Both the position numbers and the translations under genes were made by a program. A stretch of DNA of 64,000 nt, taken from the NCBI RefSeq assembly GCF_000430685.1, contig NZ_AUMM01000004.1, positions 107,788 through 171,787 of the forward strand, read 5' to 3'. The DNA comes from Tuberibacillus calidus DSM 17572 (GTDB taxonomy: Bacteria > Bacillota > Bacilli > Bacillales > Sporolactobacillaceae). The notes below the pieces were generated by a model, which worked only from the letters and a program-made list of their open reading frames with translations, did no database searches and was not told the DNA's origin. Positions 23,370-32,411 of the stretch are shown in pieces. Position 1 is the first letter of the stretch, and each line of letters begins with the position of its first letter.

Positions 23370-23828
23370 GTGGTAGTTATTAAAATCGATGATATCGATA
23401 AAAGGATTCTGGATTGTCTGATTGAAAATGGCAGGATGTCTTATGCGGATATTGGGAAAAAACTTAACCTATCGAGGGTGGCCATACGGGAACGGGTCAA
23501 CCAACTGATTGAGAAGGGGATCATTGAAAAGTTTAGCGTGGTCATCAATTCGGAAGCAGCAGGCAAAAAAGTTTCTGCTTTTTTTGAGGTGGATTGCGAA
23601 CCGCAATATCTTGTTCCTGTAGCGGAGACATTGGTTAATCACCCTTCTGTCGTTAGTTGTTACCAAATGACCGGACCAAGTACGCTTCATATGCACGTGC
23701 TATTCGAGGACTTTGAACAGTTGGAACAGTTTATAAATGAGGAAATTTATAAGCTAAAAGGGATTACCCGAGTGGAAAGTCATATACTCCTTAGACGATT
23801 TAAAAGTCGAAATGGCCTTAAAATTTAA
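23370..23828 (+). CDS. Lrp/AsnC family transcriptional regulator
   Basis: About 152 residues: an N-terminal winged helix-turn-helix (KIDDIDKRILDCLIENGRMSYADIGKKLNLSRVAIRERV, residues about 5-42) and a C-terminal RAM ligand-binding domain (about 70-150, with the GPSTLHMHVLFED strand). Such regulators sense amino acids. Sitting directly before a peptide ABC transporter operon with its own terminator, it probably controls that operon. The start is uncertain: GTG 23370 is used, although the AAAAAGGGG ribosome binding site overlaps it and an ATT at 23379 has better spacing. The longer open frame upstream (from 23223) contains no family sequence. Confidence 0.9.
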   Translation: MVVIKIDDIDKRILDCLIENGRMSYADIGKKLNLSRVAIRERVNQLIEKGIIEKFSVVINSEAAGKKVSAFFEVDCEPQYLVPVAETLVNHPSVVSCYQMTGPSTLHMHVLFEDFEQLEQFINEEIYKLKGITRVESHILLRRFKSRNGLKI

Positions 23829-23834
23829 CCACCA

Positions 23835-23862
23835 CACTGCATGTTCGATGCAGTGTTTTTTT
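23835..23862 (+). terminator. Rho-independent terminator after the Lrp gene
   Basis: CACTGCAT (23835-23842) pairs with ATGCAGTG (23848-23855), followed by seven T residues. Confidence 0.9.
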
Positions 23863-23914
23863 CTTTTCCAAAAATCAGCAAAAGATAATTACTAAAAAAT
23901 TTTTAAATTAGCCG

Positions 23915-23956
23915 TTGACTTTATAGGGTTAATAATCTATAATTTCAAACTATAAT
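23915..23956 (+). promoter_or_regulatory. Promoter of the peptide transporter operon with AT-rich direct repeats
   Basis: TTGACT (23915-23920), 17-base spacer, TATAAT (23938-23943). CTATAAT occurs twice 13 bases apart (23937-23943 and 23950-23956), joined by TTCAAA. Such AT-rich repeats over the -10 would suit repression by the adjacent Lrp-type regulator; this is inference. Confidence 0.65.
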
Positions 23957-24069
23957 TAAACCTTCTTTTGTAAATCAAATATCGATATTTGGTTCCTAAA
24001 CGTAAGTTAACTACCCTCATTTTTTACATAAAGAAGGTTTTATGAGTTTAGTTGAGTGGAGGTGATGAA

Positions 24070-25011
24070 ATGTTTGCGATGATTATTCGCCGAATGGTTC
24101 AGCTTGTGTTTCTTTTAATCGGCATAACTTTTATCGTGTTTATGGCCATGCATATTGCCCCGGGGGACCCGGCGAGCATTATTGGCGGGCCAACAGCCAC
24201 AAAAACAGATATTATTCAGATTCGGGAACGTCTCGGATTGGACCGCCCGATCATCATTCAATATTTGGATTACTTAAATGGACTCCTGCATGGCGATCTT
24301 GGGATATCCTTCCAAACGAATCGATCCGTCGCCGAGGAAATCTGGATCCGGTTGCCGAATACTGTCAATTTGGCAGTCGCCAGTGTCATTGTATCCATTT
24401 TGATTGGTATACCGCTTGGGATCATTTCAGCATTAAAAAGAAACTCCTGGCTTGATGTATTTAGTACAACCGTATCACTTGGCGGCATATCTGTACCGCA
24501 TTTCTGGTTAGGGGCTATATTTATTCTTATTTTTGCTGTTCACCTTAAATGGCTTCCGGTCGGAGGTTTGCATGCACCATTCTGGACCCCGCAAGGCTTC
24601 AAGGAAATTATATTACCTGCGATTACCCTCGGAACGGGTTCAGCAGCAATGACCGCTCGCATGACACGTTCGGCCATGTTAGAGATTATTCGTGCGGATT
24701 TTGTTCGAACTGCACGGGCAAAAGGAGTAAAAGAACGCGCCGTCATTTGGGTGCACTGTTTAAGAAATGCGATGATCCCTGTGGTAACTGTAATTGGTTT
24801 AAACTTTGGGGGTCTCCTTGGAGGAACGATCATTACTGAACAGGTTTTCGCAATAAATGGTGTTGGAAGACTCATGATTGAATCCATTTCAGCCCGGGAT
24901 TTTCCGATGGTTCAAGGCGGCGTCTTACTCATTGCGACGATCTTTGTCGTTATTAATTTGCTGGTTGATATCGTTTATGCCCTTATTGACCCTCGAATCA
25001 ATTATGACTAA
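24070..25011 (+). CDS. Peptide ABC transporter permease, DppB/OppB type
   Basis: Inner-membrane permease of a peptide importer of the nickel/peptide (PepT) class. The 313-residue protein has six predicted membrane helices and the EAA loop that docks the ATPases, seen as FVRTARAKGVKERAV (about 210-225). PGDPASIIGGP in the first external loop is typical of DppB. The start ATG 24070 follows TGGAGGTGATG. First gene of a six-gene run: permease, permease, binding protein, two ATPases, gamma-glutamyltransferase. Confidence 0.94.
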   Translation: MFAMIIRRMVQLVFLLIGITFIVFMAMHIAPGDPASIIGGPTATKTDIIQIRERLGLDRPIIIQYLDYLNGLLHGDLGISFQTNRSVAEEIWIRLPNTVNLAVASVIVSILIGIPLGIISALKRNSWLDVFSTTVSLGGISVPHFWLGAIFILIFAVHLKWLPVGGLHAPFWTPQGFKEIILPAITLGTGSAAMTARMTRSAMLEIIRADFVRTARAKGVKERAVIWVHCLRNAMIPVVTVIGLNFGGLLGGTIITEQVFAINGVGRLMIESISARDFPMVQGGVLLIATIFVVINLLVDIVYALIDPRINYD

Positions 25012-25031
25012 TGGAAGGGAGGTAGAACGAC

Positions 25032-25937
25032 ATGTCGCTTGATGCCGCCGGCCAAGAGATAGTAAAGGAAATGGAAAATCAACTAAATCGAAATTACTTT
25101 TTAAAAGGTATCAAGGTTTTATTTAAACAACCATTGGCTCTTGTCGGTTTTGCCATCATTTTAATTCAAATTATTTTAGCTGTCGGAGCAAATTGGTTAA
25201 CAGCCTATGACCCAACCGCGCAGGATTTAAGCCATGTTAACCTTCCGATCGGCTCGGAACACCACTGGCTTGGAACAGACAATTACGGACGGGATATGTG
25301 GAGCAGATTAATCTACGGCGCTAGGATCTCACTCATTATCGGTTTTACCTCGGTCTCACTAGGAACGATTGCTGGCACCATTTTAGGTCTTTTAGCGGGG
25401 TATTTCCGAGTTTTGGATGGGATCATTATGAGGATTTCTGACTTAATGTTTGCTTTTCCGGGGATACTTCTTGCACTTCTCATCGTTGCGATTCTCGGGT
25501 CAAGCCTTGTGAATGTTGTCATTGCGATCAGCATTTGGTCGGTTCCATCCTGTGCGAGAATTGTCCGGGGCAACGTGTTGACCGTAAAAAAACAAGAATA
25601 TATCACCGCCATGAGATCTCTTGGTGCGGGACACTTAAGGATAATATTTAAACATATTTTACCTAATTCATTGGCACCTATCATCGTTTTTGGGGCGATG
25701 CATATGGCGACCGCGATTCTATCAACATCTTCATTAAGTTATCTTGGTTTAGGTGCCGACCCGGCTACCCCAGAATGGGGAGCCATGATATCAAATGGTC
25801 AACAATATATGTGGCAAGCACCGCATTTAGTCATTATTCCAGGTATTGCCATTGCGTTAGTCGTATTTGCCTTTAATGTCGTCGGCGATGCCCTTCGCGA
25901 TGTTCTCGATCCTAATATGAATATTGATCAATTATAA
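25032..25937 (+). CDS. Peptide ABC transporter permease, DppC/OppC type
   Basis: Second permease, 301 residues. An N-terminal helix (about 35-55) is followed by LGTDNYGRDMWSRLIYGARISL, a DppC hallmark at about residues 77-98, and then the binding-protein-dependent permease core with the EAA loop YITAMRSLGAGHLRIIFKHI (about 195-214). It forms a heterodimer with the upstream DppB-type protein. It starts 20 bases after it with ATG and a GGAAGGGAGG ribosome binding site. Its end overlaps the region before the binding-protein start. Confidence 0.94.
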   Translation: MSLDAAGQEIVKEMENQLNRNYFLKGIKVLFKQPLALVGFAIILIQIILAVGANWLTAYDPTAQDLSHVNLPIGSEHHWLGTDNYGRDMWSRLIYGARISLIIGFTSVSLGTIAGTILGLLAGYFRVLDGIIMRISDLMFAFPGILLALLIVAILGSSLVNVVIAISIWSVPSCARIVRGNVLTVKKQEYITAMRSLGAGHLRIIFKHILPNSLAPIIVFGAMHMATAILSTSSLSYLGLGADPATPEWGAMISNGQQYMWQAPHLVIIPGIAIALVVFAFNVVGDALRDVLDPNMNIDQL

Positions 25938-25956
25938 AAGAAAGGAAGATAACACC

Positions 25957-27516
25957 TTGAAGAAAAGTAAAAAGGTCATGGGGTTAGTATTAAGTGTATT
26001 GTTTTTCATTGGCCTTGTATTAACAGGATGCAGTAACCAATCATCCGAATCTAGCTCAGGTAAAAGCAGTGGGAAATCGAACACTCCGCAAGAAATCACC
26101 TATGCTTCGACATCCAAAGTCGTCGGTTTGTCGCCGATTATGACCAACGATTCTGTTTCTGCCAACGTTATTACGCAAATCTACGAAACGCTATTTGTCA
26201 AAGATCCAGACACAATGGAAATAAAACCGAATCTCGCTGAATCTTATGAAAACCCCGATCCCAAAACATGGGTGATTCATTTAAGAAAGAATATTAAGTT
26301 TACCGACGGTACGCCTTTCAATGCGGAAGCTGTCAAATACACTTTTGACAAACTGCGTGATCCCAAAACAGGGGCACCGCGGGCGTCTCTTTTGGCAGCG
26401 GTGGATACCATAACAGTAAAAGATGATTATACCGTTGTCATAAAAACGAAACAACCATACGGCCCAATGTTGGCAGCCCTCGCTCACTATAATTCTTCAA
26501 TTGTTAGCCCGACTGCTGATAAAAAGCAAGATCTTATGAAAAAGCCAGTTGGTACAGGCCCCTTTATGTTAAAAGAATGGGTAGCAGGGGATCACATTAC
26601 CTTAGTGAAAAACCCGAACTATTGGAAAGGTGCACCGAAACTCGATAAAGTGACCTTTAAAGTCGTTCCTGATGTCAATACGGCTATCTCGATGCTTCAA
26701 ACCGGTGATGTTGATTTTCTGGATGGCATACCGGCGGAACAATGGTCACGTGTCCAAGGGATGGCAGGTGTTAAAACATTGAAAAAAACAGGGACACCTG
26801 TTTCGTACCTTGGTTTCAATGTTCGTCACAAACCGTTTAGTGAGCTGAAATTCCGCCAAGCGATTGCCTACGCCATTGATCGTGATGCCTACGTGAAACA
26901 ATTGAACGGGCTCGGGACAAAATCGAATAGCATTATCGGACCAAAAGTTTTTGGGTACGACCCGTCAGCGGAAAAAGTCGGATATGAATATAATCCGGAA
27001 AAAGCGAAACAAATTCTAAAAGAAAACGGTTGGGAAGGCATGACGATTCATATGCTTGTTGCCAATACGCCCGGTTACATGAAAATGGGTGAAATCGTTC
27101 AGGACCAGCTGAAAAAAGTTGGTTTGAAAGTCGACATGCAAACGATGGAGTGGGGCACATTCTTGGATGTATCCAAACAGGATAAATTTGATATTACATT
27201 CCTCGGTTGGAGTAATAGTACAGCCGATGGTAGTGAGCTGCTTTATCCTAACTTGCATAGCGACAATATTGGGGCATCAAACGTCACGGCCTATAACAAT
27301 CCTGAATTCGACAAACTTGTCAATGAATCCAGATTTACAGTAGATCAAAAAGTACGAAAAAAGAAATTGGATGAAGCCAATAAAATGGCCATTAAAGACG
27401 CTCCGTGGATTGTCATGAATCATGGTGTCGTCACATTAGCCTATCGCGATAATGTCAAAGGACTAAATATTGATCCGACAGGGGAATGGTCATTGTATCC
27501 GGTTTATAAGGAGTAG
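25957..27516 (+). CDS. Peptide-binding lipoprotein (SBP family 5)
   Basis: Extracytoplasmic solute receptor of the transporter. The 519-residue protein has a lipoprotein signal: basic start KKSKK, hydrophobic core, lipobox LTGC with the lipidated Cys at about residue 26, then a Ser/Gly-rich linker. The family 5 body includes LAESYENPDPKTWVIHLRKN and GTGPFMLKEWVAGD, plus FRQAIAYAIDRDAYV. Substrate cannot be read from sequence; the operon context favours di- or gamma-glutamyl peptides. The start is a TTG at 25957 with AGGAAG before it. An earlier in-frame codon at 25924 would overlap the permease and spoil the signal peptide. Confidence 0.94.
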   Translation: MKKSKKVMGLVLSVLFFIGLVLTGCSNQSSESSSGKSSGKSNTPQEITYASTSKVVGLSPIMTNDSVSANVITQIYETLFVKDPDTMEIKPNLAESYENPDPKTWVIHLRKNIKFTDGTPFNAEAVKYTFDKLRDPKTGAPRASLLAAVDTITVKDDYTVVIKTKQPYGPMLAALAHYNSSIVSPTADKKQDLMKKPVGTGPFMLKEWVAGDHITLVKNPNYWKGAPKLDKVTFKVVPDVNTAISMLQTGDVDFLDGIPAEQWSRVQGMAGVKTLKKTGTPVSYLGFNVRHKPFSELKFRQAIAYAIDRDAYVKQLNGLGTKSNSIIGPKVFGYDPSAEKVGYEYNPEKAKQILKENGWEGMTIHMLVANTPGYMKMGEIVQDQLKKVGLKVDMQTMEWGTFLDVSKQDKFDITFLGWSNSTADGSELLYPNLHSDNIGASNVTAYNNPEFDKLVNESRFTVDQKVRKKKLDEANKMAIKDAPWIVMNHGVVTLAYRDNVKGLNIDPTGEWSLYPVYKE

Positions 27517-27522
27517 ATTTTA

Positions 27523-28530
27523 ATGGCTGAGGAAGTGCTCCGGGTAAAAGATTTAGAAGTCCAGTTCAAGACGGCTGAAGGGTATCTTTCAGCCGTCCGT
27601 GGTATTTCTTTTAATTTAAAAAAGGGTGAAACCGTCTGTGTCGTTGGGGAATCGGGCTGTGGAAAAAGTATCAGTGCACTTTCCATAATGGGGCTTTTAC
27701 CTGCTAATGGACGAATTGCAAACGGCGAGATTTGGTTTGATGGAAAAGACTTGGTGAAACTTCGCCAAGATGAGATTCAAAAAATTCGCGGCAATGATAT
27801 TTCGATGATCTTTCAAGAACCGATGACGGCATTAAACCCGGTTTTTACAATTGGGTTTCAATTATGTGAACCTCTCCGTATTCACCAAAATTTAAACAAA
27901 ACGGTAGCAGCCAAAAAAGCGGTGGAACTTTTGAAACAAGTAGGTATTTCGGAACCAGAAAGACGAATGAAACAATACCCACATGAATTGAGCGGCGGCA
28001 TGCGGCAGAGGGTGATGATTGCCATAGCTCTTGCCTGTGAACCCAAAATTCTCATTGCTGATGAACCAACAACCGCCCTTGACGTCACCATTCAAGCACA
28101 AATACTGGATTTATTAAATGAATTAAAACAGAAATTTAATACGAGTGTCATTATGATCACACATGATATGGGTGTCGTTGCTGAAGTCGCCGACCGCGTC
28201 ATCGTCATGTATGCCGGTGAGGTTGTGGAAGAAGGCGATGTGGAAACGATTTTTAATGACCCTCAGCATCCTTATACACAAGGGCTATTAGCCTCTGTTC
28301 CAAATGTCGATAGAGAACAAGAAGAACTTACAGCGATACCTGGTTCCATGCCCAGTCTTAATGAAAAAATTGAAGGATGCCGTTTTCATCCGCGTTGTCC
28401 TTTTGCTACAGAAAAATGTAAGCTTCAACACCCATCAATGACTATGATAGGTAATCATAAGGTTCGGTGTTGGTTAAAAGGGGGGCAAGTGAGTGACGAC
28501 AACATTAACAGCCAAAGAGACGCTCTTTGA
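27523..28530 (+). CDS. Peptide ABC transporter ATP-binding protein, DppD/OppD type
   Basis: ATPase subunit, 335 residues. Walker A GESGCGKS near residue 41, Q-loop FQEPMTALNPV, ABC signature ELSGGMRQRV, Walker B ILIADEPTTALD, H-loop ITHD. The C-terminal oligopeptide-transporter extension carries the Cys-rich motif CRFHPRCPFATEKC, which in relatives binds an iron-sulfur cluster. It starts 7 bases after the binding protein gene and overlaps the next ATPase gene by 38 bases. Confidence 0.95.
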   Translation: MAEEVLRVKDLEVQFKTAEGYLSAVRGISFNLKKGETVCVVGESGCGKSISALSIMGLLPANGRIANGEIWFDGKDLVKLRQDEIQKIRGNDISMIFQEPMTALNPVFTIGFQLCEPLRIHQNLNKTVAAKKAVELLKQVGISEPERRMKQYPHELSGGMRQRVMIAIALACEPKILIADEPTTALDVTIQAQILDLLNELKQKFNTSVIMITHDMGVVAEVADRVIVMYAGEVVEEGDVETIFNDPQHPYTQGLLASVPNVDREQEELTAIPGSMPSLNEKIEGCRFHPRCPFATEKCKLQHPSMTMIGNHKVRCWLKGGQVSDDNINSQRDAL

Positions 28531-29476
28531 AGTGACAAATGTCAAAAAATATTATCCGATTAAAGGTGGATTACTTCGTACAACAAAAGGTCAAGTTAAG
28601 GCGGTTGATGGCGTTTCATTGCAAATCTATCCAAAGGAGACGTTGGGAGTAGTTGGCGAATCAGGTTGTGGTAAGTCAACTTTAGGCAGGGTAATTTTGG
28701 GACTTGAACCGCTTACGGATGGCCAATTAGTTTTTAAAGGACAAGATATCACACATTACCGGGCTTCCCAACTTAAACCTCTTAGAAAAGAAATGCAAAT
28801 GATCTTCCAAGACCCTTTTGCGTCACTGGACCCCCGCCAACGCATTGGCCCAGCCATCGAAGAAGCACTTATCATTCATACGAATTTATCCGCTTCGGAG
28901 AGAAAGAAAAGAGTCTCGGATTTGTTGGTTGAGGTCGGCTTAAAGAAGGAACATTATTACCGTTTTCCCCACGAATTTAGTGGAGGGCAAAGACAACGTG
29001 TTGGTATTGCTCGGGCTTTAACCCTAAACCCATCATTCATCGTTTGTGATGAAGCGGTCTCAGCACTTGATGTCTCCGTACAGGCACAAGTCATCAATCT
29101 ATTGAAGAGATTACAAAAAGATTACGAATTAACCTATCTCTTTATATCTCACGATTTAGGTGTTGTAAAACATATTAGTGATCGGGTTTTAGTCATGTAT
29201 TTGGGGAGTATGTGTGAGCTAGGTAGTGTTGAGGAGATTTTTTCAAATCCACTACATCCTTATACACAAGCGCTATTATCGTCAATCCCTCGCCCGGAAA
29301 TCCGCAAAGATCGTGAAAGAATTAAACTTCAAGGTGAAATTCCAAGCCCCGCAAATCCTCCTAGCGGTTGCCGTTTCCATACCCGCTGCCCGTTGGCGCA
29401 AGAGATTTGCGCTCGGAAAGTGCCGGAATACCGTGAAGTCAAACCTGGACATCATGTGGCCTGCCATTTTGCATAA
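28493..29476 (+). CDS. Peptide ABC transporter ATP-binding protein, DppF/OppF type
   Basis: Second ATPase, 327 residues: Walker A GESGCGKS, ABC signature EFSGGQRQRV, Walker B FIVCDEAVSALD, H-loop SHD, and the C-terminal CRFHTRCPLAQEIC motif. It pairs with the preceding protein. It starts with GTG inside the 3' end of that gene, preceded by GGGGGGCAAG, so translation is coupled. The gamma-glutamyltransferase gene follows after 21 bases. Confidence 0.95.
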   Translation: MTTTLTAKETLFEVTNVKKYYPIKGGLLRTTKGQVKAVDGVSLQIYPKETLGVVGESGCGKSTLGRVILGLEPLTDGQLVFKGQDITHYRASQLKPLRKEMQMIFQDPFASLDPRQRIGPAIEEALIIHTNLSASERKKRVSDLLVEVGLKKEHYYRFPHEFSGGQRQRVGIARALTLNPSFIVCDEAVSALDVSVQAQVINLLKRLQKDYELTYLFISHDLGVVKHISDRVLVMYLGSMCELGSVEEIFSNPLHPYTQALLSSIPRPEIRKDRERIKLQGEIPSPANPPSGCRFHTRCPLAQEICARKVPEYREVKPGHHVACHFA

Positions 29477-29497
29477 GTGTGGAGAGGAGATAAAAAT

Positions 29498-31141
29498 ATG
29501 GTACAGGCAAACTCAGCGACAAGAAAAGCCTTAAATTTTAGTGCGGAGTATCAGCCCTATTTTTCTAAGCGGCGTCCCGTCTACGCTCGGCGCGGCATGG
29601 TCGCGACCTCTCAACCGCTCGCCGCACAGGCGGGATTAGAAATCTTGCAAAAAGGCGGGAACGCCATTGATGCCGCCATCGCCACGGCGGCCTGCCTCAC
29701 CGTCGTCGAGCCGACATCAAACGGCATCGGCGGTGATGCGTTTGCGCTCGTTTGGACCAAAGGCGAGCTCCACGGGTTGAATGCCAGTGGCCCCGCGCCC
29801 GAACTTTTATCCATTGAGGCGCTTAAAGCCCGCGGTATGGCTGAAATCCCCACCCATGGTTTTGTGCCCGTGACGGTGCCAGGCGCACCAGCGGCGTGGG
29901 CAGCGCTGTCCGAGCGATTCGGGAAACTGCCGTTAACGGATGTTTTGGCTCCGGCCATCCGTTATGCCGAAGAGGGCTATCCGCTGTCGCCGATCTTGGC
30001 GAAATATTGGAAGCGCGCCGTCCAGATTTTTAAAGCGCGTTTGACCGGTCCGGAATTTTCCCATTGGTTCGACACGTTTGCCCCATCAGGACGCGCGCCG
30101 GAAGCAGGCGAAATATGGGCGTCGCCGAATCACGCTGCTACCTTGCGCGAAATCGCGGAGACAAAAGCAGAGTCGTTTTATAGAGGAGCTTTAGCCGAGA
30201 AGATTGACGCCTTTTCAAAAGAATATGACGGGTTTATCCGCAAAGAGGACCTTGCCGATTATGCGCCGGAATGGGTGAAGCCTATCTCGGTGAATTACCG
30301 CGGTTATGACGTTTGGGAAATCCCGCCGAACGGTCAAGGCCTTGTAACGCTTATGGCGCTGAATATTTTAAAAGGAATTTCGTTCTCCGAGCGCGATACG
30401 GTCGAAACTTTGCATCACCAAATCGAGGCATTAAAACTCGCCTTCAGTGATGGTTTCGAGCATATCGCCGACCAACGGAATATGCGCTACGCCATTGAAG
30501 ATTTATTGTCTGAAGAGTACGCGGCATTTCGCCGGGCTTTGATGACGGAAACCGCAGCGGCCCCTGCTCCTGGCACGCCACCCAAAGGCGGTACCGTCTA
30601 TTTGTGCACCGCAGACGGCGATGGGAATATGGTGTCTTTTATTCAGAGTAACTACATGGGTTTTGGTTCGGGACTCGTTGTTCCTGAAACGGGAATCGCT
30701 TTGCAAAATCGCGGTTACAATTTTACGCTCGACCCGAATCACGTGAACGCCCTTGCGCCGGGTAAGCGCCCATTCCACACCATTATCCCAGGCTTTTTGA
30801 CAAAAGATGGTGTTCCAATCGGTCCATTCGGCGTGATGGGCGGATTCATGCAACCTCAAGGCCATTTGCAAATCATCATGAACACGATCGATTTTCATCT
30901 CAACCCGCAGGCCGCACTTGATGCGCCGCGCTGGCAGTGGATAAAAGGGAAAACCGTTGAAGTCGAGCCAACCTTCCCACATCACCTCGCACAGGCCCTC
31001 GCCGAACGCGGACATGATATAAAAATCGCCCTTGAACCCAATAGTTTCGGCCGCGGTGAAATCATCTGGCGTGACCCGGAAACTGGCGTCCTCTGCGGCG
31101 GAGCAGAAACCCGCACGGACGGGGCGGTTGCGGCATATTAG
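29498..31141 (+). CDS. Gamma-glutamyltransferase family protein (YwrD-like)
   Basis: Ntn-hydrolase that cleaves gamma-glutamyl amides or transfers the glutamyl group. The 547-residue precursor is expected to self-cleave before the catalytic Thr in PPKGGTVYLCTADGDGN (about residue 360), giving large and small subunits. MVATSQPLAAQAGLEIL and NAIDAAIATAACLTVVEP in the N-terminal part are family motifs. No signal peptide is apparent, so it is probably cytoplasmic, unlike secreted Ggt. It is the last gene of the peptide importer operon, which implies that imported gamma-glutamyl or related peptides are its substrate. GC is higher than in the transporter genes before it. The start ATG 29498 follows GGAGAGGAG. 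Confidence 0.92.
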   Translation: MVQANSATRKALNFSAEYQPYFSKRRPVYARRGMVATSQPLAAQAGLEILQKGGNAIDAAIATAACLTVVEPTSNGIGGDAFALVWTKGELHGLNASGPAPELLSIEALKARGMAEIPTHGFVPVTVPGAPAAWAALSERFGKLPLTDVLAPAIRYAEEGYPLSPILAKYWKRAVQIFKARLTGPEFSHWFDTFAPSGRAPEAGEIWASPNHAATLREIAETKAESFYRGALAEKIDAFSKEYDGFIRKEDLADYAPEWVKPISVNYRGYDVWEIPPNGQGLVTLMALNILKGISFSERDTVETLHHQIEALKLAFSDGFEHIADQRNMRYAIEDLLSEEYAAFRRALMTETAAAPAPGTPPKGGTVYLCTADGDGNMVSFIQSNYMGFGSGLVVPETGIALQNRGYNFTLDPNHVNALAPGKRPFHTIIPGFLTKDGVPIGPFGVMGGFMQPQGHLQIIMNTIDFHLNPQAALDAPRWQWIKGKTVEVEPTFPHHLAQALAERGHDIKIALEPNSFGRGEIIWRDPETGVLCGGAETRTDGAVAAY

Positions 31142-31210
31142 ACGATTTGGAAGATGGTTGTTTTCTTAACAACCTGAGCATGTTTAAATCAGCAAAGAGA
31201 GTTTGATTCT

Positions 31211-31786
31211 ATGATTTTCTTACAGTTATTTGTTGGCTTTTTGCGAGCGGGGTTACTTGGCTACGGAGGCGGTCCTTCGGCGATTCCGCTCGTACAAAAA
31301 GAGGCCGTGGAAAAATACAAATGGATGACAGACGATGAGTTTGGCGACATGTTAGCGATTGCCAATGCCTTGCCGGGACCGATCGCGACAAAGATGGCTG
31401 GCTATATCGGCTATCGAAAAGCGGGCTGGCTCGGCGTGCTGGTCGCCGAAATCGCGACGGTCATTCCCACGGTCCTTCTAATGATGATTCTTTTATTGAC
31501 GCTGTCTAGTTTTGAAAATAAACCATGGGTGAGGGGCATGACGCATGCCGTTGTCCCCGTCGTCGGCGTCATGCTCGCCACCATGACATGGCAGTTTTTC
31601 TCAAAATCACAAAAAGAGTTGGGCTGGGTAAAAAGCATGGCTTTTGTTGCCGGGAGCTTTTTATTGATCCAGGTTTTGAACATTCATCCGGCGATTGTCA
31701 TTACCGTAACCCTTGTTTTCGTTCTAGTTTGGCCAGTGCGCTCTGAGAAGTCCGAGATCGTTGAACAAGGGAGGAAAGCCCAATGA
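31211..31786 (+). CDS. Chromate transporter family protein, half-size subunit 1
   Basis: A 191-residue single-domain CHR protein with about six membrane helices. Its motifs are LRAGLLGYGGGPSAIPLVQKE near residue 10 and ALPGPIATKMAGYIGYRKAGW near 57, both hallmarks of the ChrA superfamily. In Bacillota such half-size proteins are encoded in pairs and thought to act together as a chromate/sulfate antiporter. The next gene overlaps it by four bases and is a related copy. The physiological substrate is not proven by sequence. Confidence 0.9.
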   Translation: MIFLQLFVGFLRAGLLGYGGGPSAIPLVQKEAVEKYKWMTDDEFGDMLAIANALPGPIATKMAGYIGYRKAGWLGVLVAEIATVIPTVLLMMILLLTLSSFENKPWVRGMTHAVVPVVGVMLATMTWQFFSKSQKELGWVKSMAFVAGSFLLIQVLNIHPAIVITVTLVFVLVWPVRSEKSEIVEQGRKAQ

Positions 31787-32325
31787 ATCTCATCAAGTTA
31801 TGGCATGACTTTTTGGCTTTCTTTATACCCGGCATTCTTGGTTACGGTGGCGGCCCCTCTTCCATCCCGCTCGTCGAAAATGAAGTGGTCGGGCATTACC
31901 ATTGGATGGATGTGCCCGAATTTAGTAAAGTTCTTGCACTTGGCAATGCTTTACCCGGCCCCATCGCAACAAAGATGGCTGGTTACATTGGGTATGTCGT
32001 GGCTGGCGTCCCGGGCTTGGTCGTCGGACTGATCGCCTCCGTCGTACCGTCACTTATTTTAATGATTGTTTTGGGAAACCTTTTGTATAGGTATAAAGAT
32101 TCACCGAAAATTAAAAGGTTGACCGTTTTAATCCGCCCGATCATTGCGGTTTTATTGGGCGTTATGGCCTACTCATTTTTTAAAGACGCCTATGAATCAG
32201 CCGGCTGGCTTCAGCCGCTAGCGATTGCCGTCGTCAGCTTCGTTTTGCTTGAAAAACTAAAAATTCATCCAGCCTTTGTGGTCGTCGCCGCGCTCGGTTA
32301 CGGAGCCATCTTCATGGCTTCCTGA
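31783..32325 (+). CDS. Chromate transporter family protein, half-size subunit 2
   Basis: A 180-residue CHR-domain membrane protein, clearly paralogous to its upstream partner: GILGYGGGPSSIPLVENEV and ALPGPIATKMAGYIGYVVAG align with the same motifs. The ATGA overlap with the first gene means the two are translated together. The two halves are expected to have opposite membrane topology, as in other split ChrA systems. A tandem repeat array follows the stop codon, and no terminator was identified. Confidence 0.9.
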   Translation: MNLIKLWHDFLAFFIPGILGYGGGPSSIPLVENEVVGHYHWMDVPEFSKVLALGNALPGPIATKMAGYIGYVVAGVPGLVVGLIASVVPSLILMIVLGNLLYRYKDSPKIKRLTVLIRPIIAVLLGVMAYSFFKDAYESAGWLQPLAIAVVSFVLLEKLKIHPAFVVVAALGYGAIFMAS

Positions 32326-32411
32326 CCGGGCGCAGCCTTTTTAAGAGGTACAAAATTCGACTGAAAAAACTATAAAAAATAGGACAGTGGTAGCCTCCAA
32401 TTTGGCCCATT

